Origin: JANQOH01 sp965201155 | GTDB lineage: Bacteria; Pseudomonadota; Alphaproteobacteria; UBA7887 | Length of the DNA: 64,000 bases | NCBI GenBank assembly: GCA_965201155.1 | Contig: OZ241752.1 | Location: 1,612,001 to 1,676,000 of the forward strand | Direction of reading: 5' to 3' | Shown here: in pieces, positions 16,666-28,644 of the stretch | How positions within the stretch are numbered: the stretch's first letter is position 1 | Layout: each line of letters begins with the position of its first letter | Notes under the pieces: model-generated | What the model was told of the DNA's origin: nothing | Databases searched by the model: none | The model's input: only the letters and a program-made list of their open reading frames with translations | Translations under genes and position numbers: made by a program

Positions 16666-17655
16666 CTATAGCGGCAACACCGAAACCGGCGCCTCGCCGC
16701 TCTCGACACGAAGGGGATTGCACAGCGGGCGGCCAAACTCCGGCACATCGATCTCGAAGACATCCCCGTCCTCAGCCGCAATGCCTGCGCTGTAACTCAG
16801 GACCCCTGCCCCGAGAAAATGCACATGCACGTCACCCGGTCGGCGAAAACCCGCATATTTGAAATGATGATGCTCCAGATTGGCAATCGCGTGCGACATG
16901 TTCTCCTCGCCGCTCAGGAATTCGCCGCTCCATAACACCTCATTGCCGCGCCGCACGCGCACCACGCCGTTGACCGATTCAGGCAAGGGGCCAAGCCGAA
17001 GCTCCGGGCCGAGCGCGCAGGGCCGCAATTTTGAATGCGCCAGAAGCAGATAATTCTGCTGCTCCAGTACGTGATCCGAAAATTCGTTGGCCAATGTGTA
17101 ACCGGCACGCCGCGGCTGACCCTCGCCGTCAATCACGTAAATCCCGGCAATCTCCGCTTCCTCACCGCCATCCAGCGCATGGCCGGGACGAACCAGCGGC
17201 GCCCCGCAACCTACCGCACTTCCGCCATCGCCTTTCCAGAACCATTCGGGCACCGATCCCACCGCTCCGGCCGCCGGCTTGCCGCCTTCGAGACCGGACT
17301 GAAACATCTTCATCGAGTCGGTCATCGCCGCGCCGCTGCTGAGTTTCGCGTGCATCTCGTCGCGCGCCTCGGCGCTGCCGAGATGCGAAAGCCCGGTGCC
17401 CGTAATCAGGCAATGCGCCGGATCAGGATGATCGATCGGCGGCAGAACACGCCCCTCCGCCAGCGCCTGGTCATACGGCTCCACCGCCATGCTCAACCGC
17501 GCCGACGCCAGCGCCGCCAGAGTCTCACCGCTGTCCGCCGCCTCCAGAGCCAGATCCAATACCCGCTCGGCGCCGGAAATCAGCCGCAGTTCACCGGCAT
17601 CGGGCACGCCAACTGCCCGCTCGCCGGACTCCGTCACAATCTGAACCAGCCGCAT
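16666..17655 (-). CDS. gguC: AraD1/GguC family protein (fumarylacetoacetate hydrolase fold)
   Basis: A 329-residue protein starting MRLVQIVTESGERAVGVPDA. It has the motifs ITGTGLSHLGSAEARDEMH (about 105-125) and EWFWKGDGG (about 155), and a metal-binding FAH-like core further on (VYEEAE-like EEAEIAGIYVIDGEG near 185). It ends with GDVFEIDVPEFGRPLCNPLR. GguC/AraD1 proteins are linked to sugar-acid use, often beside sugar ABC transporters; none is present here. Start M15 of the open frame was chosen by homology. Exact substrate unknown. Confidence 0.75.
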   Translation of the reverse strand: MRLVQIVTESGERAVGVPDAGELRLISGAERVLDLALEAADSGETLAALASARLSMAVEPYDQALAEGRVLPPIDHPDPAHCLITGTGLSHLGSAEARDEMHAKLSSGAAMTDSMKMFQSGLEGGKPAAGAVGSVPEWFWKGDGGSAVGCGAPLVRPGHALDGGEEAEIAGIYVIDGEGQPRRAGYTLANEFSDHVLEQQNYLLLAHSKLRPCALGPELRLGPLPESVNGVVRVRRGNEVLWSGEFLSGEENMSHAIANLEHHHFKYAGFRRPGDVHVHFLGAGVLSYSAGIAAEDGDVFEIDVPEFGRPLCNPLRVESGEAPVSVLPL

Positions 17656-17700
17656 CGCCTCACCCTCCGCCTCAGCGCCCGTCGCTGCCGTCGACACACC

Positions 17701-19506
17701 CTATGATGCGTCCTCCGTCAATTGCGCGGGCGGCAAATGCCCTGCGTCAAGACAGCACCAGTCGACCGGCGCCATGCCAAGATCATCGAATATCGGACGC
17801 AACAGCGCAACGCGGCGAAATGGCGCTGCTGTCAGCGCATCGCCCGCCCCCGACAAGGTAGCCGCCGCCAGCCGGTCAATGGCTGCGACAAGCAGCGCGA
17901 AATCATCTGCTACTGTCACCACGGCCGCCGCACTGCCGCCTGCCCGCCACACTACCTCAATCTCCCGCACCGCATTGCCGTCAGCAAGACGCGCCGTCAG
18001 GCCGGTCACCGAATCCACCAGTCCAAAGCGCAGGCGCCATGCGGTCCCGTCCCGCTCAAACGCCCCGTTCACCAGCGTCAATCCGCCCGGCGCCGCGGAA
18101 TCCGCGCGCATCCGGGCCAGAATACCCGACGCCGTGCCGTCCGCCGCCAGAGTCGCGCGGCCCGCCAGCCGCAATCCGTCCAGCATATTGTCGCAGCGGA
18201 ACGACACCGCACCGTCCCGTGGCGTGATCGCGCACGGGACTTCGATCCGCCGCGATGTTGCCGCATTCCTCACAAGATGCATATCGAGGCGCGAAATATC
18301 GGCAGGCGCAAGAAAATCACCCAGACCGGCAACGACCGAGTCGATCCACAGCGGCTCCACCGTGATTCCTGCCAGGGGCGGCGCAACCCGCCACACCTCG
18401 CGCGGCGGGCGGTCCAGCAGCGGTTCGAAAATCCCGTTGAAATGAAGCGCGGGCGGCGGGTCCCACACAAACAGCTCCGGCGACCCGGACTCGAGCGCAC
18501 TGCGCCCGCCGCCATATCCGACCCGCTCCAGCGGATCATAATCGGGAATGTCGGAATCAAGTATAGCCGCTCCGTCCGGCCAGCGATCCGCCCAGCCGCG
18601 CATCACCGCGCGCCCGAACCGCTGCCGCGCGCCATCGCCGGATTCGTCAAGCTGATAACGCGCCGTCAGACGATAACGCAGGGCTGCCACCAGACCGTCG
18701 CGCCGGCAGGCCACCGCCGCCGCGTGATCGCCGGCGCCCGCGCACCCGTCCCGCCACGCACGCTGATACGCCGTGAAATACGTCGCGCGGTCCGTGGAAT
18801 CGTCGAACAACTCCGGCACATCAAACGGCACACGCGCCGGAATGCCGTAGAATTCCTTCGCCTCCGCCCGCAGCAGCTCCGCAATCAGATCGCTGTTGTT
18901 GGTCTCCGCCCAGGGCTGTTCCGCATAAATCACCGCATGATTATGATGACATGCGAGGCACAGGCCACGATCCGCATACGCCACGCGCGGTACGCCGCCC
19001 TCCCGGTAATCACTCACCACCTGATATTCGAACCGCCCCGCCGCCTCATTGTAGGAAATCACCTCCAGGACATCGGACAGCGGCTGGTATCCCACATACA
19101 GCCGGTCCTTCAACATCGCGCCCGACTGGCCGAAGACAATCGCCGGCTCAGTATCCACCGCGCCAACCGCCCGCGGATAGCGAAAATAATGCGGCGCTGC
19201 AGCATTCCGATGCAGGGAGCGCCCGATCGGATGCAGCACGCGCTTCACCGGCTCGCGATGGGCCGGACCGAGAAACGAACCGATGCGCGCAACCAGAGCC
19301 TCGAACGGAAACGGCACATCAAGTTCCCAGCCGTCGTCGCGCTCCACCGCCACCACATGATCGAACAGCGACCGCCCCGCCGGCGGCAGGTCCGGCCCCC
19401 GGTTCTCGAACGACGTCAAGGGCTCCGCCGCCCCGGCCGCCGCGGACCCCCCGAATGCCAGGACCAGCACTGTAATAACCGCCAGAAACACGCTTCTTCG
19501 CATCAT
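17701..19506 (-). CDS. Secreted protein with one CXXCH heme motif, function unknown
   Basis: A 601-residue protein not assigned to a known family. Residues 1-27 form a clear signal peptide (RRSVFLAVITVLVLAFGGSA, cleavage near AAGAAE). A single c-type heme motif CLACHH lies near residue 180, preceded by AYADRGL, so it should be exported and may bind one heme through the Ccm machinery. No second heme site or distal domain is recognised. The C-terminal half is rich in arginine-alanine and beta-like stretches. The start could be either of two adjacent ATGs (19506 or 19503). It follows gguC closely on the same strand (45 bases). Confidence 0.65.
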   Translation of the reverse strand: MMRRSVFLAVITVLVLAFGGSAAAGAAEPLTSFENRGPDLPPAGRSLFDHVVAVERDDGWELDVPFPFEALVARIGSFLGPAHREPVKRVLHPIGRSLHRNAAAPHYFRYPRAVGAVDTEPAIVFGQSGAMLKDRLYVGYQPLSDVLEVISYNEAAGRFEYQVVSDYREGGVPRVAYADRGLCLACHHNHAVIYAEQPWAETNNSDLIAELLRAEAKEFYGIPARVPFDVPELFDDSTDRATYFTAYQRAWRDGCAGAGDHAAAVACRRDGLVAALRYRLTARYQLDESGDGARQRFGRAVMRGWADRWPDGAAILDSDIPDYDPLERVGYGGGRSALESGSPELFVWDPPPALHFNGIFEPLLDRPPREVWRVAPPLAGITVEPLWIDSVVAGLGDFLAPADISRLDMHLVRNAATSRRIEVPCAITPRDGAVSFRCDNMLDGLRLAGRATLAADGTASGILARMRADSAAPGGLTLVNGAFERDGTAWRLRFGLVDSVTGLTARLADGNAVREIEVVWRAGGSAAAVVTVADDFALLVAAIDRLAAATLSGAGDALTAAPFRRVALLRPIFDDLGMAPVDWCCLDAGHLPPAQLTEDAS

Positions 19507-19830
19507 CCGTCTGTTCCCCGAAAACCGAACCGGGCGCAACGCCCGGCAGGCCAATCTATATCCGCCCTCGCGCCGGGAAAAGCCGCCCACCGGCAAAGAC
19601 CCTTGCAATGGCGGTAAAGTTCTGTTATTATTTGTTATTCTCCATCTGTAAGTGCATCTTTCTGCGCGGCGCCGTCCCGCAAAACCCGGCGAATCCCGAC
19701 AAATCCCACTTTGCGCGGCGCAACTGCCACAAATTTGCCACAATATTTCCGATTGACGAACGCGCCGAAGCGGCTATTGCTGAACCGAAGCGCAGGCCTG
19801 AAACGCCGAACGGGAAAGGACACGAAACAA
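19507..19830. other. Divergent intergenic region, AT-rich in part
   Basis: About 320 bases between the heme-motif gene (minus) and the FadJ-type gene (plus). A segment near 19617-19650 is distinctly AT-rich for this genome (TTATTATTTGTTATTC), a plausible promoter area. No small gene or operator is recognised. In-frame codons upstream of 19831 exist but do not resemble the enoyl-CoA hydratase start. Confidence 0.4.
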
Positions 19831-21930
<2,100 letters not shown>

Positions 21931-21968
21931 TCGGGCCCGATCGAACCAACAGGCGGAGTGAACAGAGG

Positions 21969-23153
21969 ATGCGAGAAGCCGTTATCGTTTCTACTGCGCG
22001 TACACCGATCGGCAAAGCCTATCGCGGGGCGTTCAACAACACCCACGGCGCCGACCTCGGAGGACACGCCATCGCCAGCGCCGTGGAGCGCGCCGGAGTC
22101 GAACTCGAGGAAGTCGAGGACGTCCTCATGGGATGCGCCATGCCCGAAGGCGCAACCGGCGGCAATATCGCCCGCCAATGCGCCCTGCGCGCCGGGCTGC
22201 CCGTCACCACCGGAGGCGCCACGATCAACCGCTTCTGTTCGTCTGGGCTGCAAGCCATCGCCATGGCCGCCCAGCGCGTTATCGTCGACAACGTGCCCGT
22301 GATGGTCGCCGGCGGCCTCGAGTCCATTAGCCTCGTCCAGAACGAACATCAGAACGACTATCGCGGCCGCAATGAATGGATCGACGAGAACAAGCCCGAA
22401 CTCTATTATTCCATGATCCAGACCGCCGAAGTCGTCGCAAACCGCTATGGCGTGACACGCGAACAGCAGGATACTTTCGCTCTGCAAAGCCAGATGAGAA
22501 CAGCCGCGGCACAACAGGCTGGACGCCTCGACGACGAAATCGTCCCCATGCCCTCGGTCAAACTGGTCAAGGACAGGGAATCCGGGGAAATCTCGGAACA
22601 GCCAGTAACGCTCGAACGCGACGAGGGCAACCGCCCCGGCACAACCATGGACGGCCTCGCCGGCCTCGCGCCGGTAATGGGCGACGACGCCTTTATCACC
22701 GCCGGCAATGCAAGCCAGCTCTCCGACGGCGCCTCGGCGTGCGTCGTCATGGAGGCTCGCGAAGCCGAACGCCGCGGCCTCGAACCCCTGGGACGCTTCC
22801 GCTCCTTCACCGTTGCCGCACTCGAACCCGACGAAATGGGAATTGGCCCGGTTTACGCCGTGCCGCGTCTGCTGGAACGCAACGGCCTGAAAATGGACGA
22901 TATCGACCTCTGGGAACTCAATGAAGCGTTCGCCGTGCAAGTCCTCTATTCCCGCGACCGCCTCGGCATTCCCGACGAAACCCTGAACGTCAACGGCGGC
23001 GCAATCTCCATCGGCCACCCCTACGGTATGTCGGGAGCACGCCTCACCGGACATGCCCTGATCGAAGGCAAACGCCGCAGCGCCGGCAAGGTGGTGGTAA
23101 CCATGTGTATCGGCGGCGGCATGGGCGCAGCCGGCCTGTTTGAGGTAAACTGA
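21969..23153 (+). CDS. fadA: Acetyl-CoA C-acyltransferase (thiolase)
   Basis: A 394-residue thiolase that cleaves 3-ketoacyl-CoA to acetyl-CoA and a shortened acyl-CoA. The acylated cysteine is in NRFCSSGLQA near residue 90; the catalytic HEAF-equivalent is NEAFAVQ near 319; the second site has GHPYGMSGAR near 349 and the general-base cysteine in CIGGGMGAAG near 379. It lies 38 bases after the FadJ-type gene, so the two form a beta-oxidation operon. The symbol is by role; sequence alone does not rule out a different chain-length preference. Confidence 0.9.
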   Translation: MREAVIVSTARTPIGKAYRGAFNNTHGADLGGHAIASAVERAGVELEEVEDVLMGCAMPEGATGGNIARQCALRAGLPVTTGGATINRFCSSGLQAIAMAAQRVIVDNVPVMVAGGLESISLVQNEHQNDYRGRNEWIDENKPELYYSMIQTAEVVANRYGVTREQQDTFALQSQMRTAAAQQAGRLDDEIVPMPSVKLVKDRESGEISEQPVTLERDEGNRPGTTMDGLAGLAPVMGDDAFITAGNASQLSDGASACVVMEAREAERRGLEPLGRFRSFTVAALEPDEMGIGPVYAVPRLLERNGLKMDDIDLWELNEAFAVQVLYSRDRLGIPDETLNVNGGAISIGHPYGMSGARLTGHALIEGKRRSAGKVVVTMCIGGGMGAAGLFEVN

Positions 23154-23257
23154 CTGCCCGTTCCCCTGTCGCCGGACACCCATCAGGGGAAACCAGGCGA
23201 AAAACCCTTTGATATTCCGGCATGATGCACTAAACTTGTACGCCAAAGCTGATCAAT

Positions 23258-23283
23258 ACCGGCGCCGCGAATACGGCGCCGGT
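23258..23283. terminator. Hairpin after the thiolase gene
   Basis: Perfect nine-base-pair stem, ACCGGCGCC at 23258-23266 with GGCGCCGGT at 23275-23283, and an eight-base loop. It sits about 105 bases past the thiolase stop and before the DUF4167 gene. No T tract follows, so it may be a terminator of the beta-oxidation operon or a structured leader. Confidence 0.4.
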
Positions 23284-23355
23284 GCCGCCGGACCCCGAAC
23301 TGCAGAGGCAATGCGGCCCGATCAGGCTTGAACCACTCTCCTGAAATCAAGGCTT

Positions 23356-23754
23356 ATGAAACCAGGTCCCACTCCGAAACGTTTTCGCGGCCGCCCGTCA
23401 GGCCGCCGCCATTCCCATGGTCTCAACTCCAACTATGAGAGCAACGGCCCAAGCGTCAAGGTGAAAGGCAGCGCCTCGCAGGTTCATGACCGGTATGAAG
23501 CCCTGTCGCGCGACGCGCTGGCGTCCGGAGACCGCATCGCCGCTGAAAACTACCTCCAGCACGCGGAACACTACCAACGCATCATCAATGCGCACCTCGC
23601 CACCCAGGCGTCCTATGCGGAAGCCAATGGCAGCGGCCAGCCCCAGCGCACGGAAGAAGACACCGAACGCCGTCCGCGCCGGCATCGCCATCGCAACTCC
23701 GCTCCCTCCCAAGCCCCGGCGCCGCAACCCGCACAGGAAGAAACCAAGACCTGA
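23356..23754 (+). CDS. DUF4167 domain protein
   Basis: A 132-residue basic protein. Residues about 20-85 match the DUF4167 pattern: NYESNGPSVKVKGSASQVHD and KYxxLARDA-like RYEALSRDALASGDRIAAEN, followed by YLQHAEHYQRIINAH. The rest is low-complexity and rich in arginine, proline and histidine (RRPRRHRHRN). The family is nearly confined to alphaproteobacteria and its role is unknown; a nucleic-acid-binding function is often assumed from the charge. In this window it precedes clpB by 124 bases. Confidence 0.85.
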   Translation: MKPGPTPKRFRGRPSGRRHSHGLNSNYESNGPSVKVKGSASQVHDRYEALSRDALASGDRIAAENYLQHAEHYQRIINAHLATQASYAEANGSGQPQRTEEDTERRPRRHRHRNSAPSQAPAPQPAQEETKT

Positions 23755-23803
23755 ACCCGGGACGCCGCACCCGGAATTTTTCCGATATTCTCTGCATACC
23801 CCT

Positions 23804-23834
23804 CTTTTGTTGCAAAAATGTCACACCATATTGG
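23804..23834 (+). promoter_or_regulatory. Possible heat-shock (RpoH) promoter of clpB
   Basis: CTTTTG at 23804-23809 and CCATATTGG at 23826-23834, sixteen bases apart, loosely resemble the alphaproteobacterial RpoH -35/-10 pair (CTTGAA and CYTATNT). It lies about 45 bases upstream of the clpB start, where a heat-shock promoter is expected. The -35 match is weak, so confidence is low. Confidence 0.3.
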
Positions 23835-23878
23835 AGATGACACACCCCGTGTGACGGTCCAAATTTGGGGGCGCAACA

Positions 23879-26488
23879 ATGAATTTCGAGCGATATACGG
23901 AGCGCAGCCAGGGCTTGATCCAATCGGCCCAAAGTCGCGCCATTGCCGCCGGACATCAACAGTTCACCTGCGAACACCTGCTCAAGGAACTGCTTGACGA
24001 TCCGGAAGGCCTTGCCTCCGGTCTCCTCCGCGCTGCCGCGGCTAACCCGGACATCGCCCGCGAACGCGTCGAGCAATCCCTCGCAAAACTCCCGCGTGTG
24101 GAAGGAAGCGGCGCCGGCGGCCTCCACGCCGCGCCCGCCATAATCCGCGTCTTCCACGCAGCCGAAACCCTCGCCCGCAGCGCCGGAGACCGCTTTGTAA
24201 CAGCCGAACGATTGCTCGTCGCACTCGCCGCCGCGGTCCGAACCGACGCAGGCCGCGCCCTCGCCGAAGCGGGCGCAACGGAAAAATCCCTCGCCGCCGC
24301 CATAGACCACCTGCGCAAGGGACGCACCGCTGACTCCAACGCTGCCGAAGACTCCTACGACGCCCTCGGAAAATACGCCAGTGACATCACTGAAATGGCC
24401 CGCGCAAGCAAGCTGGACCCGGTAATCGGACGCGACGAGGAAATCCGTCGAACTGCCCAAGTCCTGTCCCGGCGCACCAAGAACAACCCGGTTCTGATCG
24501 GCGAACCCGGTGTCGGCAAAACCGCCGTCGTCGAAGGCCTCGCCAACCGCATCGTCGCCGGCGATGTCCCCGAGTCCCTGCGCGGCAAGCGATTGCTGGC
24601 ACTCGACCTGGGCGCGATGGTTGCCGGCGCAAAATACCGCGGCGAGTTCGAAGAGCGCCTCAAGGCCGTGCTGGCGGAAGTCACCGCCGCGGAAGGCGAG
24701 GTCCTGCTATTCATCGACGAACTGCACACGCTGGTCGGTGCCGGTGCCGCCGAAGGAGCAATGGATGCATCCAACCTGCTCAAACCCGCACTGGCGCGCG
24801 GTGAGCTGCACTGCATAGGCGCCACCACGCTCGACGAATACCGCAAGCACATCGAGAAGGACGCCGCACTGGCGCGGCGCTTTCAGTCGGTGCTGGTATC
24901 CGAACCCGGCGTCGAGGAAAGCATCTCGATCCTCCGTGGCCTCAAGGAAAAATACGAGGTCCATCACGGCGTCGAGATCACCGACAGCGCGATTGTCGCT
25001 GCGGCAACCATGTCCAACCGCTACATCGCTGACCGCTTTCTTCCAGACAAGGCAATCGACCTGATCGATGAGGCCGCAAGCCGCAAGCGTATGGAAGTCG
25101 ACAGCAAGCCCGAACGCATCGACGAGCTCGACCGCCGTGTGATTCAACTGAAAATCGAACGCGAAGCGCTGCGCAAGGAGCGTGACGCGGCAGCGAAGGC
25201 GCGCCTCGACAAACTCGAGTCCGAACTGGCCGACCTGGAAAGCCGGGCAACAGCGCTCACCGCCCGGTGGGAGCGCGAGAAAGCGCAATTGCAAGGTGCA
25301 CTGGGCGTGAAGGAGAAACTCGACGCAGCGCGCACTGCCCTGGCGCAAGCAACCCGCGACGGTGACTATGAACGCGCCGGCGAACTGGCCCACGGAATCA
25401 TCCCCGACCTCGAAGCGGTGCTGGCTGCCGACCGCGGCGCTGATACCTCCCACGGTGACGAACCGGCCCTGATGGAAAGCGAAAACGTTACCGCGAATGA
25501 CATCGCCATCCTCGTGTCGCGAGCGACCGGTATTCCCGTGGACAAGATGCTCGAAGGTGAGCGGGAGAAACTTCTTCACATGGAAGACGCGCTTCATCGG
25601 CGGGTGGTCGGCCAGGATGAGGCCATTGACGCCGTATCCCACGCGGTGCGCCGGGCGCGGGCCGGACTGCATGATCCGAACCGGCCGATCGGGTCGTTTC
25701 TGTTTCTCGGGCCGACAGGAGTTGGCAAGACCGAACTGACACGGGCGCTGGCGGCGTTCCTTTTTGATGACGATGCGGCTCTGCAGCGCATCGACATGTC
25801 CGAGTATATGGAGAAACATGCCGTGTCGCGCCTGCTGGGTGCGCCGCCGGGCTATGTCGGCTATGACGAAGGCGGTACGCTGACGGAAGCGGTGCGGCGG
25901 CGCCCCTATCAGGTTGTGTTATTTGACGAAATCGAAAAGGCGCATCCGGACGTCTTCAATATTCTGTTGCAGGTGCTCGACGACGGGCGGTTGACTGACA
26001 GCCAGGGACGCACGATCGACTTTCGGAACACTCTGATTGTGCTGACATCGAATCTTGGCGCGGAGGCGTTGGCGGCACTGCCTGACGGAGCCGAAGCGGC
26101 ACTCGCCCGCGATGCGGTAATGGCGCAGGTACGAGCCGCATTTCGTCCGGAGTTCCTCAATCGACTGGATGAAATTGTGTTGTTTCATCGGCTCGATCGT
26201 ACCCAGATCAGTGGGATCGTGGATATTCAGATCGAACAGTTTCGCCGTCGGCTGGCTGACAGGAACATCGAGCTGGAACTGGATGGCCGGACCCGATTGT
26301 GGCTGGCTGATGCCGGTTATGACCCAGTGTATGGAGCACGACCGCTCAAGCGGGTCATTCAGCGGGAATTACAGAACCCCCTGGCCTCGCTGCTGATCGG
26401 CGGGTCGATCGATGAGGGCGATACGGTAACGGTGGAAATTGCTGATGGCCGTCCGCGGTTGCGTTCAAGCCATGCATGTGCGGCTTGA
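23879..26488 (+). CDS. clpB: ATP-dependent disaggregase ClpB
   Basis: An 869-residue AAA+ chaperone that resolubilises aggregates with DnaK. The N-domain is residues 1-145. NBD1 has Walker A GEPGVGKTAV near 208 and Walker B LLFIDELHT near 278. The coiled-coil M domain spans about 410-530. NBD2 has Walker A GPTGVGKTEL near 610 and Walker B VVLFDEIEKAHPDV near 680. Length matches typical ClpB, not ClpA. The start MNFERYTERSQGLIQSAQSR fits the family. The codon style changes after about 25.5 kb (fewer C-ending codons), but the protein continues intact. Confidence 0.97.
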   Translation: MNFERYTERSQGLIQSAQSRAIAAGHQQFTCEHLLKELLDDPEGLASGLLRAAAANPDIARERVEQSLAKLPRVEGSGAGGLHAAPAIIRVFHAAETLARSAGDRFVTAERLLVALAAAVRTDAGRALAEAGATEKSLAAAIDHLRKGRTADSNAAEDSYDALGKYASDITEMARASKLDPVIGRDEEIRRTAQVLSRRTKNNPVLIGEPGVGKTAVVEGLANRIVAGDVPESLRGKRLLALDLGAMVAGAKYRGEFEERLKAVLAEVTAAEGEVLLFIDELHTLVGAGAAEGAMDASNLLKPALARGELHCIGATTLDEYRKHIEKDAALARRFQSVLVSEPGVEESISILRGLKEKYEVHHGVEITDSAIVAAATMSNRYIADRFLPDKAIDLIDEAASRKRMEVDSKPERIDELDRRVIQLKIEREALRKERDAAAKARLDKLESELADLESRATALTARWEREKAQLQGALGVKEKLDAARTALAQATRDGDYERAGELAHGIIPDLEAVLAADRGADTSHGDEPALMESENVTANDIAILVSRATGIPVDKMLEGEREKLLHMEDALHRRVVGQDEAIDAVSHAVRRARAGLHDPNRPIGSFLFLGPTGVGKTELTRALAAFLFDDDAALQRIDMSEYMEKHAVSRLLGAPPGYVGYDEGGTLTEAVRRRPYQVVLFDEIEKAHPDVFNILLQVLDDGRLTDSQGRTIDFRNTLIVLTSNLGAEALAALPDGAEAALARDAVMAQVRAAFRPEFLNRLDEIVLFHRLDRTQISGIVDIQIEQFRRRLADRNIELELDGRTRLWLADAGYDPVYGARPLKRVIQRELQNPLASLLIGGSIDEGDTVTVEIADGRPRLRSSHACAA

Positions 26489-26502
26489 AGAACAAGCGGC
26501 GG

Positions 26503-28644
26503 TTATCGATTGTCGGCGAAGTCGCTGGTTTCCGGAGCAAAGGGCAGGCGCAGGGTAGGGCTGTTAGCGGCGACTACCCTCGTCGCCGGGAGAACCTCGC
26601 TCCAGTAATCAAGGCGGCGGCGAGTTTCGAGAAAGGATTTCAATTCTGCTTGGTCGAGGGACCGCCTGGCGGGGATATCCAGGTTCAAGGGGTTAATTCG
26701 CTTGCCGTTGTAGATGACTTCGTAATGCAGATGGGGGCCTGTGGAGCTTCCTGTGGAACCGACATAGCCAATGACTTCGCCTTGGCGCACGCGCCGTCCC
26801 GGATAGAGCCCGGGAGCGAATTTTTTCAGATGGGCGTAGGCGGTGCGGTATTCGCTGTTATGACGAATGCAAATATAGTAGCCGTAACCGGCGACCCAAG
26901 AGGCGCGGTCGATCGTTCCGTCACCGGCGGCGTAGACCGGTGTGCCTGCCGGCGCGGCGAAGTCAACACCCTTGTGCATGTGATTATAGCCGCGAATGGG
27001 GTGACGGCGCATTCCGAACCTGGATGTGAGGCGGGCGCCTTCGATTGGCGTACGCATCAGCATGTTACGTACGCTGTTCCCCTCCTGGTCATAATAATCG
27101 ACATTTCCGTCAGCCATTTCCTGGCGGTAAAGCCCTCGTTTTTCTCCTGACAGAATAATGGATGCATAAAGTATCGGCCCATCTTCAATCTTCTGTCCTT
27201 GATCATCTATGAATGTCTCATAAATCAAAGCAATTTTATCACCACCTCTTATTTCCCTCTGCAAATCGACATTATGGCTGTAAACATTGATCAGTTCCAT
27301 AATGGTCCCCATGGGCGCTTCTGCCTCAACCAGCGCTTCATAGAGATTGGTTTTTATTGTTGCTTCGATCCTGCGAAACGCCAGATTTTTGTTTTTCTTT
27401 TCGATTTTGGCGTCAAAAGTCCCCTCAATAACGCGAACGACCCGAAGTTGGGATTCTGCGTCGATCTGGACGCGCGCGGCTGCAAGTATCGGCGTCGCTC
27501 CGCCGATGCCGATATATTCTATCGTTGCGCCGGTGGGTAATTTTCGCAGATCGTACAGGCCGTCAACCGCTTCCGCGGCGGAAACGGCATCGGCTCGCGA
27601 GAAACCGGCTTTGCGCAGGACGGAGATGAATGTCGCGCCTGTTGAAACCGTAACCTCACGGAAGGCGCCGTGCACCGCCGGCACAGCCCGCGGCCGGCCA
27701 TATTCTGTACGAACTGCCAGCGGTTGCGACGGAATTTCTGCTTGCATTACAACCGGCGTGACGGTGGGTGACGTTGCGGCTTCATTATTGGGTTTGTCGA
27801 AATTTGGCTTACCGGGGGGCGGGATCGGAATGTCCGCCAATTCCTGCATCTGGGCGATCTCGGGCGGACCGGCATGCCATTCGCCGCCGATTTTGCATCC
27901 GACGCCGTATCGCTTGCCATCGGGTGTAGTCAACGAGAGACCGGCGAGTTTTGCTTGACCGTCCGTATGTCTGAATATGGCGGTGATTTCCTGCCCCGGT
28001 TGCAGATGGGTGATCTTGAGCATGTCGCCCAAGGCGTCGGTCGCCCGCATCACATCGCCCGGTGCGGCGCCGTTATCGACCAGCAGGTCGTGGAGGGTTC
28101 CGCCATCGGCGAGAAACAGGCCGCGGCTGATAAGGCTTGAGGAGTCGTTCTGCGGCGCGACGTAAATCGATGTCAGGGTAGCCACCGCCTCTTCGTGCGG
28201 CATTCGCTGCACCTTGAAGGTGTCATCGAAATCACGGAACGCGACGGCATCCATGCCATCTTCGCTGACCAGTGAGAGGCCGATCAGGCGGTTGCGAATG
28301 GTCGGACGGCGCAACGGTGCGAGATAGAGCGTGACAGGCTGCCCGATAGCGAGTCGGGACAGATTCACCAGCCTGGCGAGCGCCTCGGTGGCATCCTCGG
28401 CTTCGTCGAGGTTGATATTATTGTCGAGAAGAAGTGCGTTGAGGGTATCACCCTCCGCCAGGGTGAGTTCCTCAGTCAGTACCTTGTCAACATAGAATTG
28501 GGGCGGCGCATCGGCGCCTCCGATGATCCCAATATTATTGAGCTGTTCGTCTCTGATATTGGCGAGCACAGACGCCGCCGCGATGGAAAAAGCAAGGGAA
28601 CACAAACACAGTTTGACGATGCGCCAAGGCTGATTTCGGGTCAC
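26503..28644 (-). CDS. M23 family murein endopeptidase with N-terminal LysM/OapA-like region
   Basis: A 713-residue envelope enzyme. Residues 10-30 form a signal or membrane anchor (CLCSLAFSIAAASVLANIRD). Two repeats near 50-130 and 165-230 resemble the LysM-like OapA domain: LAEGDTLNALLLDNNINLDEA and ADGGTLHDLLVDNGAAPGDV. The C-terminal M23 domain has the zinc ligands in HKGVDFAAPAGTPVYA (near 555) and GPHLHYEVIYNG (near 640). It cleaves peptide cross-links in peptidoglycan during growth or division. Convergent with clpB, stops 14 bases apart. It resembles MepM-type hydrolases. Confidence 0.9.
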   Translation of the reverse strand: MTRNQPWRIVKLCLCSLAFSIAAASVLANIRDEQLNNIGIIGGADAPPQFYVDKVLTEELTLAEGDTLNALLLDNNINLDEAEDATEALARLVNLSRLAIGQPVTLYLAPLRRPTIRNRLIGLSLVSEDGMDAVAFRDFDDTFKVQRMPHEEAVATLTSIYVAPQNDSSSLISRGLFLADGGTLHDLLVDNGAAPGDVMRATDALGDMLKITHLQPGQEITAIFRHTDGQAKLAGLSLTTPDGKRYGVGCKIGGEWHAGPPEIAQMQELADIPIPPPGKPNFDKPNNEAATSPTVTPVVMQAEIPSQPLAVRTEYGRPRAVPAVHGAFREVTVSTGATFISVLRKAGFSRADAVSAAEAVDGLYDLRKLPTGATIEYIGIGGATPILAAARVQIDAESQLRVVRVIEGTFDAKIEKKNKNLAFRRIEATIKTNLYEALVEAEAPMGTIMELINVYSHNVDLQREIRGGDKIALIYETFIDDQGQKIEDGPILYASIILSGEKRGLYRQEMADGNVDYYDQEGNSVRNMLMRTPIEGARLTSRFGMRRHPIRGYNHMHKGVDFAAPAGTPVYAAGDGTIDRASWVAGYGYYICIRHNSEYRTAYAHLKKFAPGLYPGRRVRQGEVIGYVGSTGSSTGPHLHYEVIYNGKRINPLNLDIPARRSLDQAELKSFLETRRRLDYWSEVLPATRVVAANSPTLRLPFAPETSDFADNR

